Assembly: GCF_003429005.1 (NCBI RefSeq)
Contig: NZ_QVQV01000008.1
Span: 124,001 to 188,000 of the forward strand
Reading direction: 5' to 3'
Length of the DNA stretch: 64,000 nucleotides
Source: Paraburkholderia sp. DHOC27
Lineage (GTDB): Bacteria > Pseudomonadota > Gammaproteobacteria > Burkholderiales > Burkholderiaceae
Shown here: piece by piece, positions 18,533-27,094 of the stretch
How positions within the stretch are numbered: position 1 is the stretch's first letter
Layout of the letters: every line of letters begins with the position of its first letter
Made by a program: the position numbers and the translations under genes
Notes under the pieces: model-generated
The model's input: only the letters and a program-made list of their open reading frames with translations
What the model was told of the DNA's origin: nothing
The model's database searches: none

Positions 18533-18970
18533 GTGTTAAGACCCATTCTGTTAGTCGAAGACAATCCTAACGATATCGAGCTGACACTGATCGCGCTTGA
18601 AAAGTCGCGCCTCGCCAATCCGGTCGTCTCAGTTCGCGACGGTGCAGAAGCGCTTGACTATCTGCGCCGCGAAGGCGAATGGACCACACGCACTGACGAA
18701 AATCCCGCTGTCATTCTGCTCGACAAGAAGTTGCCGAAGATCGACGGGCATGAGGTGCTGAAAACCGTACGCGGTGACGAACGCCTGAAACGCATTCCGG
18801 TGGTGATGTTGACGTCGTCGCGCGAAGAAAAAGACCTGCTGCGCAGCTACGATCTTGGCGTGAACGCGTACGTGGTCAAGCCGGTGGAATTCGACGATTT
18901 CATGGCCGCCATCAGCGATCTCGGCATGTTCTGGGCCGTGCTGAACGAACCGCCGCCGTATCGTGGGTAG
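18533..18970 (+). CDS. Stand-alone response regulator, Rcp1-like partner of the phytochrome
   Basis: 145 residues from a GTG at 18533 with AAGGA upstream. It is a receiver domain only: acidic E9/D10, phospho-acceptor D64 (VILLDKKLPKIDGHE), T/S in MLTSSREEKD and Lys in YVVKPVEFDDF. The DNPNDIELTLIALEK beginning and DKKLPKIDG loop are typical of the Rcp1 class that partners phytochromes. No output domain, so it acts by protein contact or as a phosphate shuttle. It lies 42 bases after bphP on the same strand. Confidence 0.94.
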   Translation: MLRPILLVEDNPNDIELTLIALEKSRLANPVVSVRDGAEALDYLRREGEWTTRTDENPAVILLDKKLPKIDGHEVLKTVRGDERLKRIPVVMLTSSREEKDLLRSYDLGVNAYVVKPVEFDDFMAAISDLGMFWAVLNEPPPYRG

Positions 18971-19046
18971 TGCCTGGTCAGAACGAAGCTAACGCACGGG
19001 CGAGGTGCGTATGACGCGCCTTTAGCCCGCAGCTCGTATTTTGATG

Positions 19047-20678
19047 TTAGTGGTAAAGCGGCAGCATCACATGAAAGGTCGCGCCGTGGCCGCGCCCGGC
19101 GCTCTGCGCGAACACCTTGCCGTGATGCAGATCGACGAGGTTTTTCACCAGCCACAGTCCCAGCCCCAGGCCACCCACGCGTCCACCGCCAGCGGCGCCG
19201 AACTGCTCGAAGCGCTCGAAGATCCTGCCTAGCGCTTCGGGCTCGATACCGCAGCCGCAATCGCGCACGCACAATTCCGCCATCCCATCACGCAGGCCAA
19301 CGCTCAATTCGATGGTCCCCTGCGCAGAGAATTTGACGGCGTTCGACAGCAGGTTCCAGACAATCTGCTTCATGCGGCTCTCGTCTGCCATGACGAAGCA
19401 CGAACGGATGTCGTCGGCCTTCAGGCTCAAACCCTTGGCTTCGGCCTTCATGCGGATATCTTCCGCGACATTGCCGGCCAGCGCACCGAGATCGACCGGC
19501 TGGAGATTGACCGACAGCTTGGCCGTCGCAATCGCACCGCTGTCGAGCAGATCGTCGACCATGTGCGAGAGTTGGCGCGCATTGCGTTCGATCACATCGG
19601 TTGCGCGTGCAACATGTGAGCCATCTCCCGAGCGCTGCAACAGCGCACTCCACGAGAGGATCGCGCCGAGCGGTGAACGCAGTTCATGGCTGACGGCCGT
19701 GACGAAGTGATCCATCGCCCGTGCTGTGCGGTCGCTCTCTTCACGCGCGCGCTTTTCCGATTCGGCGATAGCCTGCTGTTCGAGTTCGGCTTCCTTGCGC
19801 GTGGTGATGTCGAGCGTAAACCCAAGCATGGATTTGAGCGTGCCGTCCGGCAGATAGCGACCCTCGGCGCGCACGAGAATCCAGTGCACGGATTGCGCCG
19901 GCCAGACCACGCGATATTCGACTTCAAACGGCAGGCGATTTTCCGATGACGCCGTCATGGCGGCATGCACGCGCGCGCGATCGTCGGGAAACACGAGTTC
20001 CGAGAAAAAGCGCTGCTGATCGAGCACGGCTGACGACGGTAGCCCCAGGTTCGCCTTGCATTGTTCGGTGCACGCAATCGTGCCGGTGAGCGGGTTCAGT
20101 TCCCACGCGCCCACATGCGCGAACGCAAGCGCCTGCTGAAACTGCTCCTGATGGTCGCGCAACTGGGCGGTGGTCTCTTCGATCAGCACTTGTCGCAAGC
20201 GTGCCTGCGACCTCAGCTTGGCGCGCTCGCGTTGATTACGCTCATTGGTGGCGATACTTTCGCTGACATCGAGGACGCACAAGGCAATCAGTTGTCCTTC
20301 GCTCGCACCCGAGGCCAGCATGCCGGCCTTGATCTGCCAGTAACGCTCCGGGCCACCACCTGTGACGCTGGGGCGGCCAATGTCGTAGCGAAGCAGCGGA
20401 GAAACGCGCTGCTCGCCCGGCACCAGATTGTCCAGTGCGGATTTGAGCCACGCGTAACGCTCGGCGCGCTGCTCTGGCGGTCCAAACTGATTGATGTCGA
20501 AGACGGAGCGGCCCTGCACCTCGGACAGTGTCACGTCTACCATGCGCAGATAACTTGCGTTGGCGAGGACTACGGTGCGGTCTTCATTGAGGATAAGGTA
20601 GGCGTCGGGCAGCAGATCGAACACCGACGCTGGGTCGATGGCTGAGGCCGCTGCCTGCTCACGGGAGGGTCTGTCCAT
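19047..20678 (-). CDS. Soluble PAS-PAS sensor histidine kinase
   Basis: 543 residues from ATG 20678; the ribosome site is weak and a 51-residue upstream extension is possible. A first PAS domain (from about residue 17, VFDLLPDAYLILNEDRTVVLANASYL), a coiled linker (about 165-195) and a second PAS/PAC domain (GAWELNPLTGTIACTEQ...) precede a HisKA domain with H331 (AVSHELRSPLGAILSW). An HATPase follows, ending GLGLGLWLVKNLVDLHHG. No TM segment, so it reads a cytoplasmic signal or partner. It is convergent with the bphP-receiver pair and divergent from a second lone receiver, which is its likely partner. Confidence 0.93.
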   Translation of the reverse strand: MDRPSREQAAASAIDPASVFDLLPDAYLILNEDRTVVLANASYLRMVDVTLSEVQGRSVFDINQFGPPEQRAERYAWLKSALDNLVPGEQRVSPLLRYDIGRPSVTGGGPERYWQIKAGMLASGASEGQLIALCVLDVSESIATNERNQRERAKLRSQARLRQVLIEETTAQLRDHQEQFQQALAFAHVGAWELNPLTGTIACTEQCKANLGLPSSAVLDQQRFFSELVFPDDRARVHAAMTASSENRLPFEVEYRVVWPAQSVHWILVRAEGRYLPDGTLKSMLGFTLDITTRKEAELEQQAIAESEKRAREESDRTARAMDHFVTAVSHELRSPLGAILSWSALLQRSGDGSHVARATDVIERNARQLSHMVDDLLDSGAIATAKLSVNLQPVDLGALAGNVAEDIRMKAEAKGLSLKADDIRSCFVMADESRMKQIVWNLLSNAVKFSAQGTIELSVGLRDGMAELCVRDCGCGIEPEALGRIFERFEQFGAAGGGRVGGLGLGLWLVKNLVDLHHGKVFAQSAGRGHGATFHVMLPLYH

Positions 20679-20925
20679 AGTCCACAACTTTACCCGAAAC
20701 ACGCTCGCTTGACTGCAGGCTTTGGCATTGCAATGGTCTCTACGAACGGAAATAGTGTATGTCGGCGCGCACACGTGCCCGCATCCATTCATGGCGAACG
20801 TCAACGCCTGGGAGACAAGCGAGGTCCGCACCCTGGCGGCATGGAACGTGCTGCGAAACGAGTATGCCTCGGGCGTCGCAATACCGCGGCTCCGTTGCGC
20901 GTCGTTCTAGCCGTATTTAGCCGCA

Positions 20926-21360
20926 ATGAATAGAGACCTTCCAAGCAAAGCTTACCGACCCACCCTTCTGCTCATCGACGATGAGACTGATTTGCTCATC
21001 GCATGGTCAGGCCTGCTCGAATACGAGGGGTTTCACGTCGCCACCGCCGCGGGCGGCCGCGAGGGCTTAAGCCTCGCACGCGAACTACATCCTGCACTGG
21101 TGATTACCGATCTGATGATGCCGGGCACCGACGGCGCCGAAGTGTGCCGTGCGATGAAAGCCGAAGCACCGTTACGCGAGATTCCTGTGATCCTGTGGAC
21201 CGCGTCTTCGGAAATACCTGCCGGTTTGCGCTGCGAGCGCGTGTTGCGCAAACCCGTAGCAGGACCTGTCCTGATTCGGCACATTCATGCATTGCTTGGC
21301 GATTCGTTACACGCATCCGAAGAGCCTCAACCCATGCCGACGCCTGCGAGCGATCACTAA
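20926..21360 (+). CDS. Stand-alone response regulator receiver
   Basis: 144 residues. Receiver motifs are complete: LLLIDDETDLL (D18/D19), D62 in LVITDLMMPGTDG, T/S in ILWTASSEI and Lys in VLRKPVAGP. There is no output domain; the C-terminal 15 residues are a short polar tail. It is divergent from the PAS kinase gene with about 250 bases between the starts and runs toward the heme oxygenase gene. Its position inside the phytochrome island suggests a second phosphoacceptor for one of the two kinases. Confidence 0.92.
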   Translation: MNRDLPSKAYRPTLLLIDDETDLLIAWSGLLEYEGFHVATAAGGREGLSLARELHPALVITDLMMPGTDGAEVCRAMKAEAPLREIPVILWTASSEIPAGLRCERVLRKPVAGPVLIRHIHALLGDSLHASEEPQPMPTPASDH

Positions 21361-21438
21361 AGCAACGTTGCGCGAGCCGCTTTATAGCCGCTCCATACGC
21401 GTGTCTAAGCGCAGCGTGCGTGCAACCTGATTTTAAGG

Positions 21439-22062
21439 TTAGTCGCGTCCGGTAAAACTGCCCGCAAGCTGGTCTGCCTGATCCGGTAACAAGGACAGGA
21501 GCGTGTCGAATGCGTCGGTTGCGCCGTCGCATGCCGCAGCGATAGCGGCATGATCCGTCACGTGCGCCTGCAACGCCTGGACGAACTGCTGCCAGCGCGG
21601 CCCGACGGGCGCGCCATTGCCGCCGAGGTATTGCAAGGGATGCGGCGCAAGTTGCGCCCGCAACCGTTTATACAGTACTGCCCCGCCCAGTTGCGAGCCT
21701 TCCACGACATAGCAGACGCCCCAGCGATACGCGCGGCTGCTATGCGGCGACGGCGGAAACGTCACGGGCGCGAATGCATCCACCGGCGCAATGCTTGCAT
21801 GAGCGAGGTCCGCTTCGATGATCGGCGTGCGCCGTATTGGACTAAGCACGCCGCTATCCTGCGGACCGTCGGCAAACTGCGCTAGCCACGTTTCAATAGG
21901 ACCGAGCCAGGCATGCAGGAGCAACAGATGGTCACGATAATCGTCAATGGAAGGATGTGCTTTAGCGAGCGGCATCGAACTGTCCAGCACCGCGTGACGA
22001 GGCCCGGTCGCTGCGCGCAGCGCTGCAAGAACATCTGAAGAAGAGGAAGACGGCGCGGGCAC
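21439..22062 (-). CDS. bphO: Biliverdin-producing heme oxygenase
   Basis: 207 residues. The proximal heme-ligand histidine is H23 in LRAATGPRHAVLDSSMPL. The distal helix is visible as WGVCYVVEGSQLGGAVLYKR, the family signature YVxEGSxLGG. It opens heme oxidatively to biliverdin, the chromophore of the bacteriophytochrome encoded 3 kb away, with release of iron and CO. Bacteriophytochrome loci often carry bphO, though usually directly next to bphP; here it is at the far end of a five-gene island. Convergent with the lone receiver. Confidence 0.94.
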   Translation of the reverse strand: MPAPSSSSSDVLAALRAATGPRHAVLDSSMPLAKAHPSIDDYRDHLLLLHAWLGPIETWLAQFADGPQDSGVLSPIRRTPIIEADLAHASIAPVDAFAPVTFPPSPHSSRAYRWGVCYVVEGSQLGGAVLYKRLRAQLAPHPLQYLGGNGAPVGPRWQQFVQALQAHVTDHAAIAAACDGATDAFDTLLSLLPDQADQLAGSFTGRD

Positions 22063-22456
22063 GAATGGATTCCAGAGCAGGTTGGCGGATGGGGTGGCTT
22101 ATGAACGTGGCCCATGAACTCGGCCTATGCTCGTGGCTGATGAAAAACAGAAAAAGCACCACGTTCTACGCTGTATTTTACATGGGCCTTGCCTTATGCA
22201 TCGGCTCAAGGAGCAACCGCTGCCCCTTGCTGCCTGATCGCCGTCCCTCACGCCTCCAGCGGATTGTTCTGTTAGTGGTGACGCCAACTGTATCTGTGAA
22301 TACGCCGGGTCTCTCCCGCACAATGCGTGTAATGCGTGTATCACCGGCAGTACGCATGCCGTTGCATCCTGCGCGTCCACCATAACGACGCGCGGACTCA
22401 CGCAGCGGAAAGCCGCGCCCTTCACGCCCAACACGCTTGACCGAACCTCGATCTCC
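22063..22456. other. Intergenic region between bphO and the LysE-type exporter
   Basis: About 390 bases between divergent starts. It holds AT-richer sequence at 22140-22190 (likely the bphO or exporter promoter area). I see no palindromic operator, RNA gene or supported frame. Confidence 0.4.
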
Positions 22457-23095
22457 ATGACTGCCAGCGCCTTCCTGTCTGCCAACGTTCTGCTCGCCTA
22501 CACGGCCTACTTCGTCGGCACGGCGAGTCCCGGTCCGAGCAATCTCGCCATCATGTCGCTGGCAATGGGCTCAGGCCGCAAAGCGGCCTTCGCCTTTGCG
22601 CTAGGCGTGATGTCCGGGTCCTTCTCGTGGGCCTTGCTTGCCACGCTCGGTTTGTCCGCACTGCTTGCCACCTATTCACAACTGCTCGTGGCAATCCGCA
22701 TCGTGGGCGGCCTGTATCTGCTGTGGCTGGCGTGGAAATCCGCGCGTTCAGCAATCGCGCCCCGGCAACCGGACGCCAACGTGACGCGCGCGCCGCAACC
22801 GCTTTCGCGCCTCTACGTGCGCGGTCTGCTGCTGCATCTCACCAACCCGAAGGCCATTCTCGTCTGGTTGTCGATTGTCTCGCTGGCCGTGCCCGCCTCG
22901 GGCGGCGCCTCGCATTCGCTGCCGGTCGTGCTCGGTTGCATGGGTATTGGCGTGTTCGTGTTCAGCAGCTATGCCGTGCTGTTCTCAACGGCAACCGCGC
23001 GCCGCGTTTATGGTGCGATTCGCCGCTGGCTCGATGGGTCGCTCGCCGTCGTGTTCAGCGTCGCCGGTCTCAAGCTGCTCACTGCACGGACGTGA
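22457..23095 (+). CDS. LysE/RhtB-family amino acid exporter
   Basis: 212 residues, typical size, with six predicted membrane segments. The N-terminal signature AYFVGTASPGPSNLAIMSLAMGSGRKAAFAFALGV matches the LysE/RhtB family (PGPxxL and G-R-x-G). A second conserved stretch HLTNPKAILVWLSIVSLAVP sits in the C-terminal half. It should export an amino acid or analogue across the inner membrane. Exact substrate not determinable. Confidence 0.92.
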   Translation: MTASAFLSANVLLAYTAYFVGTASPGPSNLAIMSLAMGSGRKAAFAFALGVMSGSFSWALLATLGLSALLATYSQLLVAIRIVGGLYLLWLAWKSARSAIAPRQPDANVTRAPQPLSRLYVRGLLLHLTNPKAILVWLSIVSLAVPASGGASHSLPVVLGCMGIGVFVFSSYAVLFSTATARRVYGAIRRWLDGSLAVVFSVAGLKLLTART

Positions 23096-23251
23096 ACTGG
23101 TCCGATCAGGGTGTGCGCGTAAAACGCGTTCCTTGATGGCGCTTTTGCGCTACCGTAATGGATCACGCAGAGCGGTCGCGGGAATCGCACTGCCAGCGCA
23201 TCTCCACGGTCCGCAGAACAAGCCCGGTTAGCCACATGCACGGAACGCATC

Positions 23252-23635
23252 ATGAGCGGTAAGGAACAGCACTTCAATGGGCTCAAATATGGCTCGCTGC
23301 AGGCGCGCCTCTACCTGGCCAGCGTCGTGTTCCTGATCGCAGGATTCATCGGCGCCATCATGATCTACGCCACGGCGCCCGCGCCTGACACGGCCGAGCA
23401 GGTCTACGGCATGACGAACAGCCCGCAATACACGCAGCAGCTACAACGCATTGGTGGTACGGGTGAGGTCGTGCTCGCGCAATTTCATCAATGGTTTGAC
23501 AGTCTCTGGCACGGCAAACGGCTGGCCTTCACCGTGGCAGCGCTGTGCGCGGCGGCTGCCGCTGCATGCTTTCTGGCGGGATATTTCGTGTTCTTCGAGC
23601 AGGCACGACACCCGGACGACGACGCCGGCGCTTAA
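23252..23635 (+). CDS. Small two-TM membrane protein of unknown function
   Basis: 127 residues. Two hydrophobic segments, YLASVVFLIAGFIGAIMIYA (about 20-39) and FTVAALCAAAAAACFLAGYFVFF (about 92-115), flank a roughly 50-residue loop with aromatic and Gln-rich sequence. Basic N-terminus and acidic C-terminus (DDDAGA) suggest both ends are cytoplasmic with a periplasmic loop. I do not recognise the family. Convergent with the SulP transporter gene. Confidence 0.75.
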   Translation: MSGKEQHFNGLKYGSLQARLYLASVVFLIAGFIGAIMIYATAPAPDTAEQVYGMTNSPQYTQQLQRIGGTGEVVLAQFHQWFDSLWHGKRLAFTVAALCAAAAAACFLAGYFVFFEQARHPDDDAGA

Positions 23636-23693
23636 GCGAGCCGCTTCAAATCTACATACGTGCCAGACGCGCAACAGAGCTTAGCCGTTTGCG

Positions 23694-25403
23694 TCACATC
23701 ACGCCCTGCGCCCGTGCATCCCCCGCCACACCCACCGCTGCGAGCGCCTCATGCAGCGTGCTGAAAATGCACGACGGCTTGACGATCTCGGTGATGCCAT
23801 GACGGTCCATGTCGGCGCGCAAATAGCGGTTCACGCGCCCAAAGATCACTTCGACGTTTTGTTGTGCCAGGGAATCGAACAGATCCGTCAGTGAACGCGC
23901 GGCTGAATAATCCAGATCGGTAATCGCGCTGGCGTCCACCACGAACCAGCGCACCTTGCTGGGGGCCTGGTCGATGATCTCGCGCACCTCTTCGACAAAG
24001 AAGTGATCGTTGGCATAAAACAGATCCGCGCCGAAGCGATACACGATCAAGCCGGGCGCGGTCTGGGTGCCCGGGCGCGACGGCACCGGTTGCCAGCGCC
24101 CATCCGGACCGGGCGCGAGCAGCATGGTATGCGGCCGGTAGCTGTGACGGACATGCCGCAGCAACGAAAGCGCGACGGCAATCAGAATGCCGTGCTCTAC
24201 GCCGAGCACCACGACCGCCACTGCCGTGACCACGGCGAGCGTGAATTCACCAGGACTCTCGCGGCGGATATCGCGCAGGCTCTGTACATTGATCAGGCCC
24301 ACCGCGATCGTGAACACGATGCCTGCCAGCACGCAGTGCGGCAGGTATTGCAGAAACTGGCTGAAAAACAGCAGTACCACCACGACCACCGCCGCAAACG
24401 CAACCTGCGCAAGCTGACTGCGTGAGCCGGCGCGATCGGCCATCGCGGTCTGGGTCGGACTGCCGTTGACGACGAACGCGCCCGTGAACGCCGCTGCGGT
24501 ATTCGCCGCGGCCAATCCGAGGATGTCCGCGTTCAGATCGACATCCTCGTGATAGCGCTGCGCAAACACGCGTCCCGCGGCCGCGCTTTGCGCGACGATC
24601 ATCACGAAACAGGACGCAGCGACGGGCAGCAGATCCAGCATTTGCCGCCAGCTCACCGCGGGAAACCGCAACGGCGGCAAGCCACCCGCAACCGGCCCCA
24701 AGGTTGCAATACCGTGAGCGGCGAAGTGGTAGACGTCACTGGCCGCGATGCCGCCCACCACCGCCAGCAGCGGCACCGGCAAGCGCGGCGCAAAGCGCTT
24801 GGCCAGCAGAATCGCCGCGACCACACTGAATGAAATGGCGAACGTGGGGACGTTGACATGCGCGAGGTGCGCGACGATCTGCGCGGCTTGCTCGGTGGTG
24901 CGTGACGAGGTGGTGGTAATGCCCAGCATGTCGCCCAGCATGGCAACGCCCACCTGAACGCCGACGCCCGCGAGAAAGCCCACCAGCACCGTGCGCGACA
25001 GAAAGTCCGCGAGAAATCCCAGCTTAAACACGCGCGCTATCAGCAGTAGCAGCGCGGTCAGCAGCGCGACCATGCCGGCCAGCGCGACGTATTCCGCGCT
25101 GGCAGTGGGCGCCATCGTAGAGAGCGTGCTGGCGAAAATCGTCGCCGTTGCCGAATCGGCGGCAACCACGAGGTGCCGCGAGGCGCCGAAGAAGGCAAAT
25201 GCCACCAGCGGCAAAAACACCGTGTAAAGCCCGGTCACCGCCGGCATGCCGGCAATGCGCGCGTAGCCCAGCACCTGCGGAATGTCCATGGACGCCAGCA
25301 TCACGCCAGCGAAGGTATCGCGCAGCGCGGCGGCGCGCGTCAGCGGGAGAACAGCTTTCAATAAGCTAAAACGTGCAGCGATTTTTTCTAGTCGAGCTTG
25401 CAT
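23694..25403 (-). CDS. SulP-family anion transporter with C-terminal STAS domain
   Basis: About 569 residues from ATG 25403; upstream in-frame ATG 25442 and GTG 25460 are possible and none has a clear ribosome site. The membrane part carries the SulP signature near its start (TFAGVMLASMDIPQVLGYARIAGMPAVTGLY) and about 10-12 hydrophobic segments. The cytoplasmic C-terminus is a STAS domain (IVYRFGADLFYANDHFF...VVDASAITDLDYSAARSL). Bacterial SulP proteins move sulfate, bicarbonate or dicarboxylates. No carbonic anhydrase gene is adjacent, so the substrate is open. Confidence 0.93.
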   Translation of the reverse strand: MQARLEKIAARFSLLKAVLPLTRAAALRDTFAGVMLASMDIPQVLGYARIAGMPAVTGLYTVFLPLVAFAFFGASRHLVVAADSATATIFASTLSTMAPTASAEYVALAGMVALLTALLLLIARVFKLGFLADFLSRTVLVGFLAGVGVQVGVAMLGDMLGITTTSSRTTEQAAQIVAHLAHVNVPTFAISFSVVAAILLAKRFAPRLPVPLLAVVGGIAASDVYHFAAHGIATLGPVAGGLPPLRFPAVSWRQMLDLLPVAASCFVMIVAQSAAAGRVFAQRYHEDVDLNADILGLAAANTAAAFTGAFVVNGSPTQTAMADRAGSRSQLAQVAFAAVVVVVLLFFSQFLQYLPHCVLAGIVFTIAVGLINVQSLRDIRRESPGEFTLAVVTAVAVVVLGVEHGILIAVALSLLRHVRHSYRPHTMLLAPGPDGRWQPVPSRPGTQTAPGLIVYRFGADLFYANDHFFVEEVREIIDQAPSKVRWFVVDASAITDLDYSAARSLTDLFDSLAQQNVEVIFGRVNRYLRADMDRHGITEIVKPSCIFSTLHEALAAVGVAGDARAQGVM

Positions 25404-26202
25404 GCGGTCGATATGGCAGTTTTGTGTCAGCGTATGCCGCATCGTGCCGCGAGTGGGCACCGCAATGCAAGGCTCAATTGCGATCGCGCCAAATAGTGTG
25501 GGCTATACGAGGGGAAACGGGAGGAACAACTACCAGCAAACAGGCGTTTGCTGGAAAGCCGGCAAGCGGGACTCTATGGGCGACTCGAACGCCTTCTGAA
25601 AGCTAGCGCCAGGTGCTCGAAGACGGCTACGGAATCGACTGCAAAGCAGTTCGCCAGGCGGCGAACCGTCCAGTCAACCAGGTGGCATGCAACACGCGCC
25701 GTCGAGGGTACGCGCTTTACCGCCGGAATTGCCCGGTGCGCGGATCGACGAATCGGGCAAACCCGAACAGCGCCGCAATGGCGAGCGGGCATGTAATGAG
25801 GAAAGTGGTCAGCATCTTTCACCCCGTAACCAATTGTTTTCAGCGAGTGTAAAGAATCGATCGTGCTTTTTAATCAGGGAAAGCCCGCAAGCTGAGTGAG
25901 CACACTATTAACACCCGGCAAAAGCCCGTACCGTCAGGCGTTTAGCGGCTTTTCGCGCGGGCGGAAATGCGCGTCATCTGGCGCGCTCGAACACTTCAGT
26001 GCAATCGTTTGCGTGAGTGAATCCAACCGCGCGACGCCACGCATTCGGCGCGAAAACTGTCGATTGGCGCGGACCCCTTATAATCGGGCATGACTCGATT
26101 CCCGCCCCATGCTGCCTTTGCGCAGCTCGCCACGCCTACGCGCATTGCCATTCGCCCTGCCATCGTTCGCCACGCTCCGCATTTTTCCGTGGCGGTGCAC
26201 GC
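25404..26202. other. Intergenic stretch with one candidate small gene
   Basis: About 800 bases between the divergent SulP and RIO kinase genes. Apart from a plausible 32-codon leftward gene (25717-25815), the frames found here have no ribosome site and low-complexity basic translations. No RNA gene or repeat seen. Promoters of both neighbours must lie here. Confidence 0.4.
25717..25815 (-). CDS. Candidate 32-residue single-TM membrane miniprotein
   Basis: ATG at 25815 follows ACGGGGTGAAAG, a fair ribosome site. The translation MLTTFLITCPLAIAALFGFA is one hydrophobic helix, followed by a polar RFVDPRTGQFRR end and a TAA stop. The hydrophobic helix plus positive tail fits a one-pass inner-membrane miniprotein with its C-terminus in the cytoplasm. 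No database support could be checked; could be chance. Confidence 0.45.
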   Translation of the reverse strand: MLTTFLITCPLAIAALFGFARFVDPRTGQFRR

Positions 26203-27060
26203 ATGAAAACACCTAAACGTCTGCTCCCGCTCGTCGAAGAGGGCCTGATCGACGAGGTCATCAGCCAGTTGATGAGCGGCAAGGAAGCCACCGTCTACGT
26301 GGTACGCAGCGGCGAGTCGATTCGTTGCGCGAAAGTTTATAAGGACGCCAAACAACGCAGCTTCCGCCAGGCCGCCTCGTATCGCGAGGGCCGCAAGGTC
26401 AAGAACAGCCGCGAGGCACGGGCGCTGGAAAAAGGCAGCCGCTATGGCCGCGAGGTGCAGGAGCAGTTGTGGCAGAACGCCGAAGTCGACGCGCTGTTTC
26501 GTCTGGCAAACGCCGGCGTGCGCGTGCCGCAGCCGTATATCTGCACGGACGGCGTGCTACTCATGGAACTGGTGGCGGATGCGGACGGCAATGTCGCCCC
26601 GCGTCTGAACGATGTCGAAATGAGCGAGGCGCGCGCCATCGAACTGCACGCGCTGCTGCTCAATCAGGTGGTACGTATGCTGTGTGCCGGTCTGATTCAC
26701 GGCGATCTGTCGGAGTACAACATTTTGCTCGCCGCGGATGGTCCGGTGATCATCGACCTGCCCCAGGCCGTCGACGCCGCCGGCAATCTCGAAGCGCCCG
26801 CCATGCTGGAGCGCGACGTGGACAATCTCGCGTCGTACTTCGGCCGTTTCGCGCCGCAGCTTCTCAACGCGAACTACGGCAAGGAAATCTGGGCCCTGTT
26901 CGAGGGCGGTGCGTTGCATGTGGATGCGCAACTGACTGGCCAGATCGAACTGGATACCACACCGGTCGATCTCGACGCCGTGCTGCAGGAACTCGAAGAC
27001 ACGCGCCTCGACGAAGAAGCGCGCTTGCGGCACGAACAGAGCTTGCGCAGCGACGCCTGA
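26203..27060 (+). CDS. RIO1-type atypical serine protein kinase
   Basis: 285 residues from ATG 26203. The kinase core is complete: nucleotide loop MSGKEATVYVV, ATP lysine K44 (RCAKVYKD), catalytic loop LIHGDLSEYNILL with D168 and N173, and metal-binding D185 (VIIDLPQAV). The start of the mature domain (LPLVEEGLIDEVISQLMSGKEA) matches the PA4780-like bacterial RIO group. Bacterial members are poorly characterised; archaeal and eukaryotic relatives act in ribosome maturation. It is monocistronic. Confidence 0.92.
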   Translation: MKTPKRLLPLVEEGLIDEVISQLMSGKEATVYVVRSGESIRCAKVYKDAKQRSFRQAASYREGRKVKNSREARALEKGSRYGREVQEQLWQNAEVDALFRLANAGVRVPQPYICTDGVLLMELVADADGNVAPRLNDVEMSEARAIELHALLLNQVVRMLCAGLIHGDLSEYNILLAADGPVIIDLPQAVDAAGNLEAPAMLERDVDNLASYFGRFAPQLLNANYGKEIWALFEGGALHVDAQLTGQIELDTTPVDLDAVLQELEDTRLDEEARLRHEQSLRSDA

Positions 27061-27094
27061 CGCAACGGTTAAGCAACGGGGTCAAGCAACGAGA

